A program made the position numbers and the translations under genes. This document shows positions 24,806 through 34,287 of a DNA stretch of 39,972 bases, in pieces. Positions within the stretch are counted from its first letter, which is position 1. The number at the start of each line of letters is the position of its first letter. The notes beneath the pieces are model-generated. The model did not search any database. It saw only the letters and a program-made list of their open reading frames with translations, and was not told the origin of the DNA. This stretch comes from Spartobacteria bacterium (lineage in GTDB: Bacteria > Verrucomicrobiota > Kiritimatiellia > RZYC01). Where the stretch lies: the NCBI GenBank assembly GCA_009929845.1, contig RZZM01000007.1:1-39972 (forward strand), in the 5' to 3' direction.

Positions 24806-26068
24806 CTACATATTATCGGCGACAGCCTGTCCGAATTCGCTGCATTTGAGCAGGGTGGCGTCATCCATGAGGCGTTCAAAGTCATAGGTCACCCGCTTCT
24901 GGGCGATGGTGGCTTCCATGCCCTGGATGATCAGGTCGGCGGCCTCGGGCCACCCCATGAAGCGGAACATCATTTCGCCGGAAAGGATGAGCGAACCGGG
25001 GTTGACCTTGTCCTGTCCGGCATACTTGGGCGCGGTGCCGTGCGTCGCCTCGAAGATGGCCGTGCCGGTGTCATAATTGATGTTGGCGCCGGGCGCGATG
25101 CCAATCCCGCCCACGCAGGCGGCCAGGGCGTCTGAGATGTAATCGCCATTCAGATTGAGGGTGGCCAGCACATCGTATTCGGCGGGACGGGTCAGGATTT
25201 GCTGCAGCATGGCGTCGGCGATCACATCCTTGATGATGATCTCTTCGCCGCTGTTCGGATTCTTCACCACTTGCCAGGGACCGCCATCCAGATCCTGCGC
25301 GCCGAAGTACTCTTTCGCCGCTTCGTACCCCCAGTCCCGGAAGGCCCCTTCCGTGAATTTCATGATATTGCCCTTGTGCACCAGGGTGACCGAGGGACGA
25401 TGATTGTCAATCGCATACTGGATCGCGGCCTTGACAAGGCGCTTGGTCCCCTCGGCCGATACAGGTTTGACGCCGATCCCCGAGGTTTCCGGAAACCGGA
25501 TTTTGGTGACACCCATTTCTTCCTGAAGGAATGTAATGACCTTCTTGCATTCATCCGTCCCCGCCGCCCATTCAATGCCCGCGTAGATGTCTTCAGAATT
25601 TTCGCGGAAGATCACCATATCGGTCAGTTCGGGACGTTTCACGGGGGATGGCACACCGGTAAACCAGCGCACGGGGCGCTGGCAGACATAGAGATCGAGC
25701 AATTGCCGCAGCGCGACATTCAGACTGCGGATGCCGCCGCCCACCGGAGTGGTCAACGGCCCCTTGATCGCCACCAGGTATTCGCGAATGGCCTCAAGGG
25801 TCTCGTCGGGCAGCCAGGCGCCCTCGCCATAGACCTCGCAGGCCTTTTCTCCGGCATACACTTCCATCCACGCGACGCGGCGATCACCATGGTATGCTTT
25901 TGCTACCGCGGCATTCCAAACGACCATCGCAGCGGCTGTGATGTCCTTACCGATGCCATCGCCCTCAATAAAAGGCAAGATGGGGTTATTGGGAACAGTC
26001 AGGTGACCGTTGTCACCCATCGTGATTCTTTCGCCGTTCTCCGGCACTGTAATTTTTTCGTAAGCCAT
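24806..26068 (-). CDS. icd: NADP-type isocitrate dehydrogenase
   Basis: Oxidative decarboxylation of isocitrate to 2-oxoglutarate in the TCA cycle. 420 aa, E. coli Icd type. Visible motifs: [36 protein letters not shown] (substrate Ser that is the AceK phosphorylation site in enterics), [42 protein letters not shown], the metal-site [23 protein letters not shown], and [12 protein letters not shown]. The start at 26068 has AAAGGA at proper spacing; the ATG at 26074 is too close to it. It lies 26 bp after aconitase, the preceding step in the pathway, so they are co-transcribed. Confidence 0.97.
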   Translation of the reverse strand: MAYEKITVPENGERITMGDNGHLTVPNNPILPFIEGDGIGKDITAAAMVVWNAAVAKAYHGDRRVAWMEVYAGEKACEVYGEGAWLPDETLEAIREYLVAIKGPLTTPVGGGIRSLNVALRQLLDLYVCQRPVRWFTGVPSPVKRPELTDMVIFRENSEDIYAGIEWAAGTDECKKVITFLQEEMGVTKIRFPETSGIGVKPVSAEGTKRLVKAAIQYAIDNHRPSVTLVHKGNIMKFTEGAFRDWGYEAAKEYFGAQDLDGGPWQVVKNPNSGEEIIIKDVIADAMLQQILTRPAEYDVLATLNLNGDYISDALAACVGGIGIAPGANINYDTGTAIFEATHGTAPKYAGQDKVNPGSLILSGEMMFRFMGWPEAADLIIQGMEATIAQKRVTYDFERLMDDATLLKCSEFGQAVADNM

Positions 26069-26094
26069 GATCATTATCCTTTCTTAATAAAGTT

Positions 26095-28038
26095 TCATTC
26101 ACTTAGATTTTTTGTGTAGTTCAACAGGCCGCCTGCCAACAACAAGGCACGTTGCCGTTCAGAAAAATCTGATTGGAGTGGTATATCACAGGCCTGTGTT
26201 TCATTGCGCAATACGACGGGCTCACCCTTTTCAATGGCATCGCGAATGCCATGAATACTGAGCTTGTCACCCTGCTCAATACGGGCGTAGTCTTCTTCGT
26301 TTTCGAACATGAGGGGGACGATACCGAAATTGATCAGGTTGGCCATATGAATGCGTTCGATGGACTGCGCCACCACCGCCTTGACCCCCAGGTACATGGG
26401 GCACAGCGCCGCATGTTCCCGACTGGAGCCTTGCCCGTATGACGCGCCTGCCACAATCACGTTATGGAGGCCCCGGTCACGATTCGCGGCCGCGCGCGCC
26501 GGGAATGCCGGATCGGTATTTTCAAAAACAAACTGCGCATAGGCCGGGACATTGGAACGGTATTTGAGACGCGCGCCGGCGGGCATGATGTGGTCGGTGG
26601 TGATTTTGTCGCCCACCTTGATGGCGGCCTCGCCCTCCAGGTCGGCGGGCAGCGGTTCATTGCGGGGCGGGTCGCCGATATTCGGACCGCGAAACACCTC
26701 GACGGCATCCGGGGTGTCCGACGGGGGGATAAACATGCTGTCGTCCACATCAAACACTTCCGGCATACCGACGCGCGGGCAGACCAGATCCCGCGCCGTG
26801 CGCGGATCAACAATCGTTCCGGTGAGCGCGGCCACGGCGGCGACCTCCGGACTGACCAGGTAGACCTGCGCGGATTTGGTGCCCGAGCGTCCTTCAAAAT
26901 TACGGTTGGAGGTGCGCAAGGAAACGGCGTCCGTACCGGGGGACATATGATTGCCGATGCAGAATCCGCAGGCGCTCTCGAGGAAACGCGCGCCCGCGGC
27001 CAGCAACTTCGTCGCATAGCCCTCCTTCGTAATCATCATGAACACCTCGCGCGACCCCGGCGCAATCCCCAGACTCACATTCGGATGCACCGTTTTGCCA
27101 TCCAAAATTTCCGCCACCGTGCGCAAATCGCGATACGATGAGTTGGTGCAGGACCCGATAAGGACCTGGTCCACCTTCTTCCCGGCCAGGTCGGCGATCT
27201 TTTCTATGTTGCCCGGCGAGTGCGGGGCGGCCGCCAGAGGCTCCAGTTCGGAAAGATTGATCGTCACCACGCGCTCATACTCCGCGTCGTCGTCAGCCTT
27301 GAGTTCGCGCCAGTCTCCACCCCGCTGTTGCGCTTCCATAAAACGTTTGGTCTTCTCATCGCTGGGGAAAAGCGAGGTGGTCACGCCGCACTCCGCGCCC
27401 ATATTCGTTATCGTGGCGCGGTCCGGAACCTCCAGGGTATCCACCCCCGGTCCGCCGTATTCAAAGACGCAACCGACATTGCCCTTGGTGGAAAAGATAT
27501 CGAGCACCTTGAGGATTACATCCTTGGCGGAGACCCAAGGTTGAAGCTCGCCTTCGAGATGGATTTTAATCACACGCGGACATGTGAGGTAGAACGGGCC
27601 GCCGCCCATGGCCACCGCCACGTCGATACCGCCCGCCCCCATGGCGAACATGCCGATACCGCCGCCCGTCGGCGTGTGAGAGTCGGAGCCCAACAGCGTC
27701 TTGCCGGGAATGCCGAACCGCTCAAGATGGAGTTGGTGGCATATGCCGTTTCCGGGACGGGAATAGATGATGCCGTATTTGGACGCCACGGACTTCAGGT
27801 AGCGGTGGTCGTCGGCGTTTTCGAAGCCGACCTGCACGGTGTTATGGTCCACATAACTCACCGCCAGCTCATTTTTTGCGCGATCAAGTCCCATCGCCTC
27901 GAATTGCAAGTAGGCCATCGTGCCAGTGGCGTCCTGCGTCAGGGTCTGGTCAATCCGAATGGCGATTTCCTCGCCCAGGGTCATCCGACCTTCAACCAGA
28001 TGTTCCTGTAGAATTTTTTGTGCGATATTCAACCCCAT
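26095..28038 (-). CDS. acn: Aconitate hydratase
   Basis: 4Fe-4S enzyme interconverting citrate and isocitrate. 647 aa, the shorter bacterial type (Aquifex/Clostridia-like) rather than the ~890-aa AcnA. Cluster Cys residues are in IGSCTNSSYRD and SACGFCIGNHMSPG. Substrate-binding features are SDSHTPTGGGIGMFAMGAGG, SNRNFEGRSG and GASYGQGSSREHAA in the swivelling domain. AAGGAG precedes the ATG. It is followed by icd and preceded, 48 bp upstream on the same strand, by a nitroreductase gene, so it may have its own promoter or share that one. Confidence 0.96.
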   Translation of the reverse strand: MGLNIAQKILQEHLVEGRMTLGEEIAIRIDQTLTQDATGTMAYLQFEAMGLDRAKNELAVSYVDHNTVQVGFENADDHRYLKSVASKYGIIYSRPGNGICHQLHLERFGIPGKTLLGSDSHTPTGGGIGMFAMGAGGIDVAVAMGGGPFYLTCPRVIKIHLEGELQPWVSAKDVILKVLDIFSTKGNVGCVFEYGGPGVDTLEVPDRATITNMGAECGVTTSLFPSDEKTKRFMEAQQRGGDWRELKADDDAEYERVVTINLSELEPLAAAPHSPGNIEKIADLAGKKVDQVLIGSCTNSSYRDLRTVAEILDGKTVHPNVSLGIAPGSREVFMMITKEGYATKLLAAGARFLESACGFCIGNHMSPGTDAVSLRTSNRNFEGRSGTKSAQVYLVSPEVAAVAALTGTIVDPRTARDLVCPRVGMPEVFDVDDSMFIPPSDTPDAVEVFRGPNIGDPPRNEPLPADLEGEAAIKVGDKITTDHIMPAGARLKYRSNVPAYAQFVFENTDPAFPARAAANRDRGLHNVIVAGASYGQGSSREHAALCPMYLGVKAVVAQSIERIHMANLINFGIVPLMFENEEDYARIEQGDKLSIHGIRDAIEKGEPVVLRNETQACDIPLQSDFSERQRALLLAGGLLNYTKNLSE

Positions 28039-28086
28039 GGGTATCTCCTTATCATCATTACTAGCTGAGTAAATGCAAATGGGTAT

Positions 28087-28596
28087 TTACCATTGGCCGT
28101 GGTGGACGCGGGATGCGTCATAACGGTCCTCGCCCGGCAGGGATTCGTCCGGGTAGCCGAGAGAAAGCAGGGCAAACGGCGCAATATGTTCGGGCACCGC
28201 CAGCGCCTCCCGCACGGCCGCCTCGCGCGGAGGAATGCGCTCCATGGCGATCCAGCATCCGCCCAGCCCATTGGCATGGGCCGCCAGCAGTATGTTCTGC
28301 GCGCAGGCGGAACAGTCCTGTACCCAGTAATTTTCAAACTGCTCGAGGGCCGGGTCCCCGCAAATCAGAATGGCCAGCGCCGCGGTTTGCAGCATTTCGC
28401 AGCTTTCCATTTTTTCGGCCAGCGCCTGCAAAGTCGCGCGGTCATCGACCACCACAAAATGCCATGGCCGCTCATCAAAGGCCGACGGCGCCACAAAGCC
28501 GGCATTGAGCAACTGCCGGACCAGTTCATCGGCCACCGGCTGGTCTGTATACTTTCTGATGGTCCTTCGTGTCGCTATGGCTGTCATTGTATCCAT
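28087..28596 (-). CDS. Nitroreductase-family FMN oxidoreductase
   Basis: A 169-aa NAD(P)H:FMN-dependent nitroreductase-like protein. It has the N-terminal ATRRTIRKYTDQPV (FMN phosphate contact), APSAFDERPWHFVVV, and GLGGCWI with LLSLGYPDE near the end. The natural substrate is unknown. The ATG at 28596 follows AGGAG by ten bases; the longer frame to 28728 has no support. It lies upstream of acn-icd in the same direction. Confidence 0.9.
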   Translation of the reverse strand: MDTMTAIATRRTIRKYTDQPVADELVRQLLNAGFVAPSAFDERPWHFVVVDDRATLQALAEKMESCEMLQTAALAILICGDPALEQFENYWVQDCSACAQNILLAAHANGLGGCWIAMERIPPREAAVREALAVPEHIAPFALLSLGYPDESLPGEDRYDASRVHHGQW

Positions 28597-28717
28597 ATCA
28601 AAAATACTCCTGTATGTTATATGCTCACTACTGTGTTCATGGTTGACTAACGCTTCACGTATGAACACGGAATTTACTCGGATTTGCGGGCAAAACCCGC
28701 AGATTTGAGATTCAGTA

Positions 28718-28747
28718 TTGCCTGCCATACACGATTTCGGCTAGATT
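28718..28747 (+). promoter_or_regulatory. Promoter, predicted leaderless
   Basis: TTGCCT (28718-28723), 18-bp spacer, TAGATT (28742-28747), then only seven bases to the ATG at 28755. There is no Shine-Dalgarno, so the mRNA would begin one base before the start codon. Confidence 0.4.
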
Positions 28748-28754
28748 CACAAGC

Positions 28755-29396
28755 ATGAAAACAATGGAGCGTAGCTTTCGGACCCTGTTTGTACTCTACA
28801 GCCTGCTCACCTACCTGGCCGGGTTTGTTTTAGCGCATCCCGGACTGGAGATCAGTGACGGGGCATTGCTGGCGTGGTTGCTGGGATTGGTGATCTACAT
28901 CATTTCCTCCATCACCATACAGATCATGCATCACCGGGACCATGGCCCCCTCTGGCATTTGCCGGCGGTGGCGGCCTACCCCTTTCTGATGTATTACTTC
29001 CTGTTTCACGCCCTGCCCTTCGGCAGCCGGCATTTGTGGCAATTCATCGGATACACCCATTTTCTGATATCCGCCGGCGGGTTCATCAGCGGCATCTTTT
29101 TCTCCCCCCTGATCGCCATGTTGAAGACCAATGGACTGCGCGGACTCAAGGCCACCTGGGCCTTGTACCGGGGCATGTCCATGGCCATGCCGGCAGCGGT
29201 CATCTTCTGCCTGGCCGTATACGCCGCACTGGCCTACATTCTTTCCTTTGCCATGCGCGCCTTCCTCATCATGACCCAACCGCAGATCATCAAATATCTC
29301 GCCTACCTCCTCGCCGGCATCCTCCTCACCGCCGCCCTCACCTACCGGCACACCCTGCCCGGCATACAGGCGCAAACACCGAAAGCCCCCGAATGA
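28755..29396 (+). CDS. Polytopic membrane protein, function unknown
   Basis: 213 aa with about six transmembrane helices and a small proline-containing tail. A His/Asp-rich loop (MHHRDHGPLWHLP) follows the second helix. I do not recognise the family. It stands alone: divergent from the nitroreductase and followed after 129 bp by the SNF2 gene. The base composition and codon usage look like the neighbours, and the predicted promoter abuts the ATG. Confidence 0.7.
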   Translation: MKTMERSFRTLFVLYSLLTYLAGFVLAHPGLEISDGALLAWLLGLVIYIISSITIQIMHHRDHGPLWHLPAVAAYPFLMYYFLFHALPFGSRHLWQFIGYTHFLISAGGFISGIFFSPLIAMLKTNGLRGLKATWALYRGMSMAMPAAVIFCLAVYAALAYILSFAMRAFLIMTQPQIIKYLAYLLAGILLTAALTYRHTLPGIQAQTPKAPE

Positions 29397-29525
29397 ACCG
29401 GGCCATGAAAACCTGGCCAACGATATTTTGAATTGCCGATTTAATCATAACGCACGTTGCATTTATCCATGCCATTCTGATAGTATCGCAGGTTCGATCA
29501 AAAATATGTTTCAAGACAGGATACA

Positions 29526-32500
29526 GTGCGAATGAACGGCAGGTTGTGTGATATTTCAAAACGGTTGTTTACCCCGGTTGCGCGGTCACAGGGCCGACAA
29601 TATTTCCGGGAGTACCGGGTCACGCCCATGGAACACAGTGATACGCGCCTGGAGGCTGTGGTGGAAGGGAACGGTCGCCACCATACGGCCATCCGCATGA
29701 CGCCCAACGGGGACCGGGCGGACATCCTGATGCTTTGCACCTGTCCCTATTATAAGAAACAAGGCTTCTGCAACCACATCTGGGCCACCCTGCTGCTTGC
29801 GGATTTTCGGGGCTGGGTGCAGCCCCCGCGTACAGTCTCCCAGTTCAGCTTCAAAGACGAAGGGGATTTGAAATCCAGGGAAGACTGGGATGCCGGGGAT
29901 TTTGTGGCCACCGATACGCCGGGGCGTTCAGCCCCGCCTTTCCCCGGGATAGACAACCTGCGTCCCCCGAGTGATCTGTCCTGGCAGGAAATCCTCGCAA
30001 CACAAAAAGAGGCCGACCTGGGAGACCTCTCCCCCGGAGAGGAACCCGAGGCCCCGGAATCATCGGAGACCGAGCTTCGTTTTGTCATTCCTATTGAAAC
30101 ACTCTATCAGACCGCGCGGCTGTACATCAGCATCCTCATCCGCGCGGCGCGCAAAGACGGGAGCTGGGGCGTATGGAAGCCCTGCGCGGCGGCGGCCTTT
30201 TCACGGAATCTTTCACCTGAGGACAAAACGATGTTGCTGCTGCTGGGGGGCGCGGACCGGGCGGTATCGCATCAGGAGGAGGATGTCGGCAGCAACTTCC
30301 GGTGTATTGAGGCGGCATTCGCGCGCCACCTGCTCCCGGAACTATGCGCTACAAACCGGTTGTTCGCGCGGTACCGGGGACAGGAATACGGGCCCCTGAC
30401 ATGGGACGGGCAAGGGCCCTGGCACGATGAGCTGGACATCCAACACATTGCGCCAGACAAGGTGTATACCGTACAAAGTGTATTGACGCGCGACGAGGAG
30501 CGGCGCCCCCTGAGCAAGCCGCTCGCGGTGCTTTCAGATGGATGGATCATCTGGCCCAATGCGATTTCCACAATGCAACCCTCCGCGGGGTTCGGCTGGA
30601 TTGCCGCCATGCGCAGACAACACACCGTGCGCGTTCCCGAAGCCGAAATATCCCCCTTTCTGGTTGCCCTGATGCAACACCCGTCCCGTCCGCCGCTTTC
30701 ACTGCCCGCTGACGTGGAATTCAGGGACAAGCAAGTGCCCCCCATTCCGCATTTATGCGTCAAAAAAATGACGCCACATCCCGTGCAGGATGTGCCGGCG
30801 CGAATCACCTTCCGGTATGACAACCGGGAAATCGCGCCCTGGGACACGCGCACTGTGCTTTACCAAGTGGGTGAACATGTCCGCATTCCGCGGGACCATG
30901 AGGCGGAGCGCGAGGCGATTGATGCTTTTAAGGAGGCTGGCGGACGTGAAAACCGTTCAGGCCGCCACGCCCAATGGAATGTGGAGGTCAAGGGCCCGCG
31001 CCTGCCCCGCATGATCGCGGCGCTGGTGAGAAAGGGATGGATCGTCGATTCGGAAAACGCCAAGGCATTCCGGAAACCCGGTCGGCTGAATATTTCTGTT
31101 TCTTCGCGGATGGACTGGTTTGATTTGCATGTGCAGTGCGATTTTGACGGGGTCTCGGTTTCCTTCCCACGCCTGCTGGAGGCCATGAACCGGCAGGAAC
31201 AGTGGATACGGCTTGAGGATGGTTCATTCGGGATCATGCCGGAAGAATGGTTGCAAAAATTCGGCGGAATTGCCGCACTCGGCCAGATGAAGGGGGAGGT
31301 CGTGTGTTTTCGGCAGATTCAGGCCGGACTGCTTGATGTCTGGCTTGAAGCGCAGCCGGAGGCCTCCGTCGACGCACTCTTTACACAGGCGCGCGACCGG
31401 CTCCGCCGGATTCGGCAGATTGAAGCAACAGAACCGGAAGAGACCTTTATCGGAACTTTGCGCCCATACCAGAAGGACGGCTTGGGATGGCTTTTGTTTT
31501 TGCGGCAAACAGGGCTGGGCGGATGCCTTGCCGACGATATGGGCCTGGGGAAAACCATCCAACTGCTGGCCCTGTTGGATAACCGGTATCGCAACCTGCC
31601 CGCTCGCGCGCATCGACCGTCCCTGGTGATCGCCCCCAGCTCCATTATTTTCAACTGGATGCGTGAGGCCGCCGCATTCACACCCGCGCTACGATTTTTC
31701 GATTATACCGGCATGCAGCGTCCTAAGGATATTTCCGTGTTTGACGAGCATGATGTCGTCGTTACCACCTACGGCACATTGCGACGGGACATCGCAAAAC
31801 TCAAGGAGTACGAATTTGACTTCATTGTCCTGGACGAGGCACAGGCCATTAAAAACGCCGGGGCGCAAACCGCGAAAGCATGCCGACTGCTGCGTGGCGC
31901 GCACCGGGTGGCGCTGAGCGGGACGCCGATAGAGAATCATCTTTCCGAATTGTGGAGCCTCTTTGAGTTTTTGAATCCCGGCCTGCTTGGACGCGCCACT
32001 GAATTCAACAAGCGCTGGGCAAAAAATCCCGATCCCCAGGCACGCAGCCTCCTGGCAAAGGCCTTGCAACCCTTTATTCTTCGGCGCACCAAGGCGCAGG
32101 TTGCGCCCGACCTGCCGGATCGACAGGAGGAAACGCTCTTTTGTGAATTGCCGCCCCGGCAACGGGCCCTCTATCGGGAGCTTCAGCAATATTACAGGCA
32201 AACACTGCTTTCCTCCATCCATGACCACGGCCTGAACAAGTCAAAGATACAGGTGCTAGAGGCCCTGCTGCGCCTGCGGCAGGCCGCCTGCCATCCCGCG
32301 CTGGTCAACCCGGAAGATACCGCGCAACCCTCCGCCAAGTTTGAACTCCTGATCCCCCGGCTGATGGAGGTAATCGAGGAAGGGCACAAGGCCCTGGTTT
32401 TTTCACAGTTCACCTCGTTCCTTGCGCTGCTGCGCGCGCAGTTGGACAGCGAGGGGGTGGTGTATGAGTACCTGGACGGGCGCACGCGGAAGCGGCAGGA

Positions 32501-32837
32501 GCGGGTGGACCGTTTCCAAGCGGACCCCGACTGTCCCTTGTTCCTGATCAGCCTCAAAGCGGGTGGTCTCGGGCTGAATCTGACCGCCGCCGAATATGTC
32601 TTTCTCCTGGACCCCTGGTGGAATCCGGCCGTCGAAGCCCAGGCCATCGACCGGGCCCACCGTATCGGGCAGACCAACAAAGTATTTGCCTACCGGTTGA
32701 TTGCCAGGGACACCGTTGAGGAAAAGATTCTCGCCCTCCAGGAAAGCAAACGCAACCTGGCGGATGCCATCATCAACCGCGACAACGCCCTGCTACGCAC
32801 ACTTTCCGTGGACGACCTGAAATACCTTATCGGATAG
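29526..32837 (+). CDS. SNF2-family ATPase with SWIM zinc finger
   Basis: 1103 aa. An N-terminal SWIM motif (C71, C73, C82, H84 in CTCPYYKKQGFCNH) is followed by a ~500-residue region typical of bacterial SNF2 proteins. The SF2 helicase-like motor shows RPYQKDGLGWLLFL (Q-like), DDMGLGKT (motif I, ~670), VVTTYGTLRRD, DEAQ (~770), ALSGTPIENHLSELW, KALVFSQFTSF, ISLKAGGLGLNLTAA and DRAHRIGQ. Such proteins bind DNA or nucleoprotein and move along duplex DNA without unwinding; the cellular role here is unknown (repair or transcription are usual guesses). GTG at 29526 (AGGA four bases upstream) or ATG at 29532 are both possible starts. Confidence 0.94.
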   Translation: MRMNGRLCDISKRLFTPVARSQGRQYFREYRVTPMEHSDTRLEAVVEGNGRHHTAIRMTPNGDRADILMLCTCPYYKKQGFCNHIWATLLLADFRGWVQPPRTVSQFSFKDEGDLKSREDWDAGDFVATDTPGRSAPPFPGIDNLRPPSDLSWQEILATQKEADLGDLSPGEEPEAPESSETELRFVIPIETLYQTARLYISILIRAARKDGSWGVWKPCAAAAFSRNLSPEDKTMLLLLGGADRAVSHQEEDVGSNFRCIEAAFARHLLPELCATNRLFARYRGQEYGPLTWDGQGPWHDELDIQHIAPDKVYTVQSVLTRDEERRPLSKPLAVLSDGWIIWPNAISTMQPSAGFGWIAAMRRQHTVRVPEAEISPFLVALMQHPSRPPLSLPADVEFRDKQVPPIPHLCVKKMTPHPVQDVPARITFRYDNREIAPWDTRTVLYQVGEHVRIPRDHEAEREAIDAFKEAGGRENRSGRHAQWNVEVKGPRLPRMIAALVRKGWIVDSENAKAFRKPGRLNISVSSRMDWFDLHVQCDFDGVSVSFPRLLEAMNRQEQWIRLEDGSFGIMPEEWLQKFGGIAALGQMKGEVVCFRQIQAGLLDVWLEAQPEASVDALFTQARDRLRRIRQIEATEPEETFIGTLRPYQKDGLGWLLFLRQTGLGGCLADDMGLGKTIQLLALLDNRYRNLPARAHRPSLVIAPSSIIFNWMREAAAFTPALRFFDYTGMQRPKDISVFDEHDVVVTTYGTLRRDIAKLKEYEFDFIVLDEAQAIKNAGAQTAKACRLLRGAHRVALSGTPIENHLSELWSLFEFLNPGLLGRATEFNKRWAKNPDPQARSLLAKALQPFILRRTKAQVAPDLPDRQEETLFCELPPRQRALYRELQQYYRQTLLSSIHDHGLNKSKIQVLEALLRLRQAACHPALVNPEDTAQPSAKFELLIPRLMEVIEEGHKALVFSQFTSFLALLRAQLDSEGVVYEYLDGRTRKRQERVDRFQADPDCPLFLISLKAGGLGLNLTAAEYVFLLDPWWNPAVEAQAIDRAHRIGQTNKVFAYRLIARDTVEEKILALQESKRNLADAIINRDNALLRTLSVDDLKYLIG

Positions 32838-32925
32838 GGCCCACAGATTACACAGATCATCACAGATTTTTTTGTCCCTTCCCAATAACCGTTTTTTAGC
32901 CACGGATGAGCGCGGTTGGCAAATA
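32838..32925. repeat. Dispersed word repeats (ACAGATTACACAGAT and CCACGGATGAGCGCGG types)
   Basis: Right after the SNF2 stop come three ACAGAT units (ACAGATTACACAGATCATCA then CACAGATT) and, 30 bp on, a CCACGGATGAGCGCGG word. The latter lies within the 5' part of the long LacI frame, supporting the later LacI start. Confidence 0.45.
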
Positions 32926-33116
32926 AAGCTGATACCCAAACGGGAGGGGCGCTGTCCTCAGCGACTGGATTATTTTTAAAGGGCTCTATCTCGGCACTGA
33001 CGGGAAGGATACCGCTGGGCAAAAAAGAGCGAAAAAGGTATATTCGTGGCCCCGAAAATATCATAGAGTCCACGCTGTACGAACATACGATAAAAGACCG
33101 GACAAAGGTTACACAG

Positions 33117-34142
33117 GTGAAGCAGACAAAAAGATTGAATTTAGTCGAGATCGCGAGGCTCGCGGGGACCTCGAAAAGCACGGTAAGCCGCGTGCTGCAG
33201 GACCAGCCACGGGTGTCGCCCAAAACGAGGGCGCGCGTGAAGGAAGTGATTAAGAAATACAATTACGAGCCCAGTATGTTCGCGCGGGGCATGACCGGGG
33301 CCCAGACAGGCCTGATTGCGGTGCTTGCGCGCTGGATGGAAAGCGGTTTTTTTGCGGATGTGATCCGGGGTATCGACGATGCCGTGAAGAAGAAAGGGGG
33401 CTTCCTGCTGTGCAGTTTTGCCGAAGAGCACGAGGAATATGTCCGGCTTTGGCGGACCCTGACCGGGCGCGGGCAGGCGGACGGGGTCATCATGATTGCG
33501 CCGTCCATGGATCTATTCAAGGAGCCTTTCAATCCCTATGACAAACCGGTTGTGCTGTGCGCCTCCCGTGTGCCAGAGGACGCGGCTGAAGGCTGGGACG
33601 CGGTTTCGGCAGTTACGACCGACAATGTCGGCGCCATGCGCACATTGGTAACCGCGCTGGCAGACGCCGGGTACAGGGATATGGTGCATATTGCCGGGCT
33701 GCCCGATAATGTCGATGCGCAACAGCGCAAGAGTGGTTTTCTTTCGGCGGTGGTAAGTCATCCAGGCGTTCAGGGGTGCGTCATTGACGGCGCGTGTACC
33801 AGTGAACAGGGCTATGGGCTGATGAACGACTATCTGGACGCACACACTGGCCTGCCGGATATCTTTGTATGTTTCAACGATTCAGTGGCCTTTGGCGCGC
33901 TGCGCGCGCTGCGCGAAAGAGGCCGGCGTGTTCCCGAAGAGGTGGGCATCACGGGATGGGATGACGAAGTGGTCGCCAACGATATTTCGCTGACTACCGT
34001 GCACATGCCGGTCGCGGAACTCGGGAAGGCATCCGCCGAAGCGCTGTTCGACAGCGTGGAGAGGAAAAGCGGCGCGGCATCGGGCAAGGTCACCATGATT
34101 GAAACCCCTATCTGCGTACGTTCCACAACGCGTCCCCTGTAA
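33117..34142 (+). CDS. LacI-family transcriptional regulator (second)
   Basis: 341 aa. HTH NLVEIARLAGTSKSTVSRVLQDQPRVSPKTRARV, hinge NYEPSMFARGM, then a sensor domain (TGLIAVLARWMESGFFADVIRGIDDAV, DNVGAMRTLVTALADAGYRDMVHIAG, DIFVCFNDSVAFGALRALRERGRRVPEEVGITGWDDE, SLTTVHMPVAELG). The frame is open back to 32916, but the HTH begins at the GTG 33117, which has AAAGG eight bases upstream; the extra 67 residues are repeat-derived. No sugar gene is adjacent, so the regulon is unknown. Confidence 0.93.
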   Translation: MKQTKRLNLVEIARLAGTSKSTVSRVLQDQPRVSPKTRARVKEVIKKYNYEPSMFARGMTGAQTGLIAVLARWMESGFFADVIRGIDDAVKKKGGFLLCSFAEEHEEYVRLWRTLTGRGQADGVIMIAPSMDLFKEPFNPYDKPVVLCASRVPEDAAEGWDAVSAVTTDNVGAMRTLVTALADAGYRDMVHIAGLPDNVDAQQRKSGFLSAVVSHPGVQGCVIDGACTSEQGYGLMNDYLDAHTGLPDIFVCFNDSVAFGALRALRERGRRVPEEVGITGWDDEVVANDISLTTVHMPVAELGKASAEALFDSVERKSGAASGKVTMIETPICVRSTTRPL

Positions 34143-34150
34143 AGGGGGGA

Positions 34151-34198
34151 GGCGCCGCACGAATAATGTTGATGACGGTATGGCAATCGTGCGGCGCC
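34151..34198. other. Perfect 12-bp GC-rich inverted repeat
   Basis: GGCGCCGCACGA (34151-34162) and TCGTGCGGCGCC (34187-34198) enclose a 24-nt loop, just past the LacI stop. There is no U-run after it. It overlaps an alternative hairpin, GCGCC-TTGCA-GGCGC. It may be part of a compound bidirectional terminator for the convergent LacI and HDOD genes, or a REP-like element. Confidence 0.55.
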
Positions 34199-34202
34199 TT
34201 GC

Positions 34203-34234
34203 AGGCGCGCGGACGTAATCACGCGCCTCGTTTT
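34203..34234 (+). terminator. Candidate intrinsic terminator after LacI
   Basis: AGGCGCG (34203-34209) pairs with CGCGCCT (34222-34228) and is followed by CGTTTTC. A third small hairpin, TCCTGC-GTAGA-GCAGGA, is at 34234-34250. Spacing and T-run are modest. Confidence 0.45.
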
Positions 34235-34287
34235 CCTGCGTAGAGCAGGATTCTTAAATCATTCCTGTCTCCTTACGTTCCGGCCCT

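Noticed and set aside
32916-33116. 67-residue N-terminal extension of the second LacI regulator
   Set aside because: The extension has no domain, runs through repeat-derived DNA, and LacI proteins begin at the HTH. GTG at 33117 has an AAAGG site.
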